From an uncultured Fusibacter sp. (GTDB lineage: Bacteria; Bacillota; Clostridia; Peptostreptococcales; Acidaminobacteraceae), in the NCBI GenBank assembly GCA_937958285.1, contig CALFXQ010000144.1, forward strand, positions 1 through 7,884: a DNA stretch of 7,884 nt, read 5' to 3'. Under the pieces are notes generated by a model. The model did no database searches, was not told the origin of the DNA, and was given only the letters and a program-made list of their open reading frames with translations. The position numbers and the translations under genes were made by a program. Below are positions 6,676 to 7,884 of the stretch, piece by piece (the first letter of the stretch is position 1; every line of letters starts with the position of its first letter).

Positions 6676-7884
6676 TTAACCTTTGACTACAGCGTTAAAT
6701 TTACACGCTGTCATACAAGCGCCGCACTTGATACATGGTGCTTGATCGATGACGTGTACTTCTTTAACTTTGCCTGAAATACAGTTGACTGGGCATTTTC
6801 TTGCACATAGAGTACAACCTACGCACTTGTCAGCGATGATGCTGTACTTTGCAAGTGCTGTACACTCGCCTGTACGGCAGTAACCTTGATGAATATGCTC
6901 TTCGTACTCTTCACGGAAATATGTGAGTGTTGATAAAACTGGGTTTGGAGCTGTTTGACCAAGACCGCAAAGCGCAGTGTCTTTGATCATGTTGCCAAGT
7001 TGAATCAAGTTGTCGATATCTTCTGGACGACCTTCGCCATTGCAAATGCGCTCCAAAATCTCGTACATGCGCTTAGTGCCCACGCGACATGGCGTACACT
7101 TACCACATGATTCATCTTGAGTAAATTCGAGGTAGAACTTGGCGATAGAAACCATACAGTTATCTTCGTCCATTACGATCATACCACCAGAACCCATCAT
7201 AGAACCGATTGCTTTAAGTGAATCGTAGTCGATTGGTGTATCGAGGTCTGCTTTAGTGATAACGCCACCAGATGGACCACCTGTTTGAACGGCTTTAAAG
7301 TCTTTTCCGCCGTAGATGCCGCCACCGATATCGTAGATAATTTCTCTGAGTGTAATGCCCATAGGTACTTCACAAAGGCCAACATTGTTTACTTTGCCCG
7401 CTAATGCGAATACTTTTGTACCTTTAGACTTTTCTGTTCCAATTGAAGCGAACCATTCTGGTCCTTTATTGATAATAACAGGAACGTTTGCGTAAGTTTC
7501 TACGTTGTTAACACATGATGGCTTTTTCCAAAGACCCTCTACAGATGGGAATGGCGGTTTTTTGTTCGGTTCGCCACGCTTGCCTTCTACTGAGTTGATC
7601 AAAGCTGTTTCTTCGCCGCAAACAAATGCGCCTGCGCCGAGCTTAACTTTGATGTCGAAGTTAAAACCAGTTCCGAGAATGTCTTTGCCCAAGAGGCCAA
7701 CTTCTCTCGCTTGATCAAGTGCAATTTCGAGACGCTTGATTGCCAACGGGTACTCAGCGCGGATATATACAATACCTGTGTCTGCGCCAATTGCATAACC
7801 GCCAATAGCCATTGCATCGATTACTGAGTGTGGGTCACCTTCTAAGATAGAACGGTCTATAAATGCGCATTGGTTACCTTCGTC
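6676..7884 (-). CDS. hydB: NuoF-like flavoprotein subunit of [FeFe] hydrogenase (partial, 5' end missing)
   Basis: The frame stays open to the window edge, so 402 C-terminal residues are visible. Related HydB/HndC proteins are about 600 long, so the thioredoxin-like [2Fe-2S] domain and glycine-rich FMN loop lie outside. The visible part begins in the FMN/NADH domain (FIDRSILEGDPHS; then GAGAFVCGEETAL near 83-95). An SLBB domain follows (about 157-195). Next is a NuoF-type [4Fe-4S] site (Cys260, 263, 266 in ESCGKCTPC, and Cys306). Two C-terminal [4Fe-4S] ferredoxin motifs end the protein (Cys354/357/360/364 and Cys384/387/390/394). The C-terminal ferredoxin domain and the adjacent hydA separate it from respiratory complex I NuoF. 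It should bind FMN and pass electrons between NAD(P)H and HydA. The ATG at 7812 is internal: conserved sequence continues upstream. The motif at the very edge reads DEGNQCAF where the family usually has DEGDPGAF. The NuoE-like partner gene is expected further upstream but is not in view. Confidence 0.93.
   Translation of the reverse strand, partial: DEGNQCAFIDRSILEGDPHSVIDAMAIGGYAIGADTGIVYIRAEYPLAIKRLEIALDQAREVGLLGKDILGTGFNFDIKVKLGAGAFVCGEETALINSVEGKRGEPNKKPPFPSVEGLWKKPSCVNNVETYANVPVIINKGPEWFASIGTEKSKGTKVFALAGKVNNVGLCEVPMGITLREIIYDIGGGIYGGKDFKAVQTGGPSGGVITKADLDTPIDYDSLKAIGSMMGSGGMIVMDEDNCMVSIAKFYLEFTQDESCGKCTPCRVGTKRMYEILERICNGEGRPEDIDNLIQLGNMIKDTALCGLGQTAPNPVLSTLTYFREEYEEHIHQGYCRTGECTALAKYSIIADKCVGCTLCARKCPVNCISGKVKEVHVIDQAPCIKCGACMTACKFNAVVKG

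Noticed and set aside
7810..7812. ATG at 7812 as the hydB start
   Set aside because: Conserved NuoF-family sequence (FIDRSILEGDPHS) continues upstream in frame to the window edge, so the gene is cut by the window.
4921..7884. hydB/hydA as subunits of respiratory complex I (nuoF/nuoG)
   Set aside because: The second protein carries all three H-cluster motifs, absent from NuoG, and the first has the extra C-terminal ferredoxin domain typical of hydrogenase partners.

Overview
The window looks like chromosomal DNA from an anaerobic, fermentative member of the Bacillota, most likely a Clostridia-type organism. Evidence for this is a single-chain pyruvate carboxylase, a clostridial-type multi-cluster [FeFe] hydrogenase next to its NuoF-like flavoprotein partner, strong purine-rich Shine-Dalgarno sites and AT-rich intergenic DNA. 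The genus cannot be fixed from this sequence alone.

Layout. Positions 1-301 hold no convincing protein gene. They contain a 16-bp imperfect inverted repeat bounding a 184-bp segment (21-204), a possible promoter and two hairpins. On the + strand, 302-1027 encodes a HAD-IB-type phosphohydrolase. It converges on pyruvate carboxylase (pyc, minus strand, 1162-4581), and a strong hairpin at 1063-1104 lies between the two as a shared terminator. Upstream of pyc, 4582-4920 holds a probable pyc promoter with repeat motifs and the terminator of the next operon. That operon, also on the minus strand, contains hydB (6676-7884, 5' end beyond the window) and hydA (4921-6663), separated by 12 bp.

How the genes work together. 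HydB is a flavin/Fe-S subunit expected to exchange electrons with NAD(P)H, and HydA carries the H-cluster that makes or consumes H2. Together they match two subunits of a multimeric, probably electron-bifurcating, hydrogenase of the HydABC/Hnd type; the NuoE-like third subunit is not visible. Pyruvate carboxylase makes oxaloacetate from pyruvate. Both systems handle products of glycolysis (pyruvate carbon and reducing equivalents), but a strong terminator and a separate promoter argue that they are not one transcription unit.

Novelty. The genes are recognisable core metabolism and I see no clearly new multi-gene system. The points most worth a second look are the inverted-repeat-bounded segment at 21-204, the repeated TTG/TTCGTATA/CAA-like motifs at the pyc promoter, and an unusual replacement of the DEGDPG-type motif in HydB by DEGNQC.
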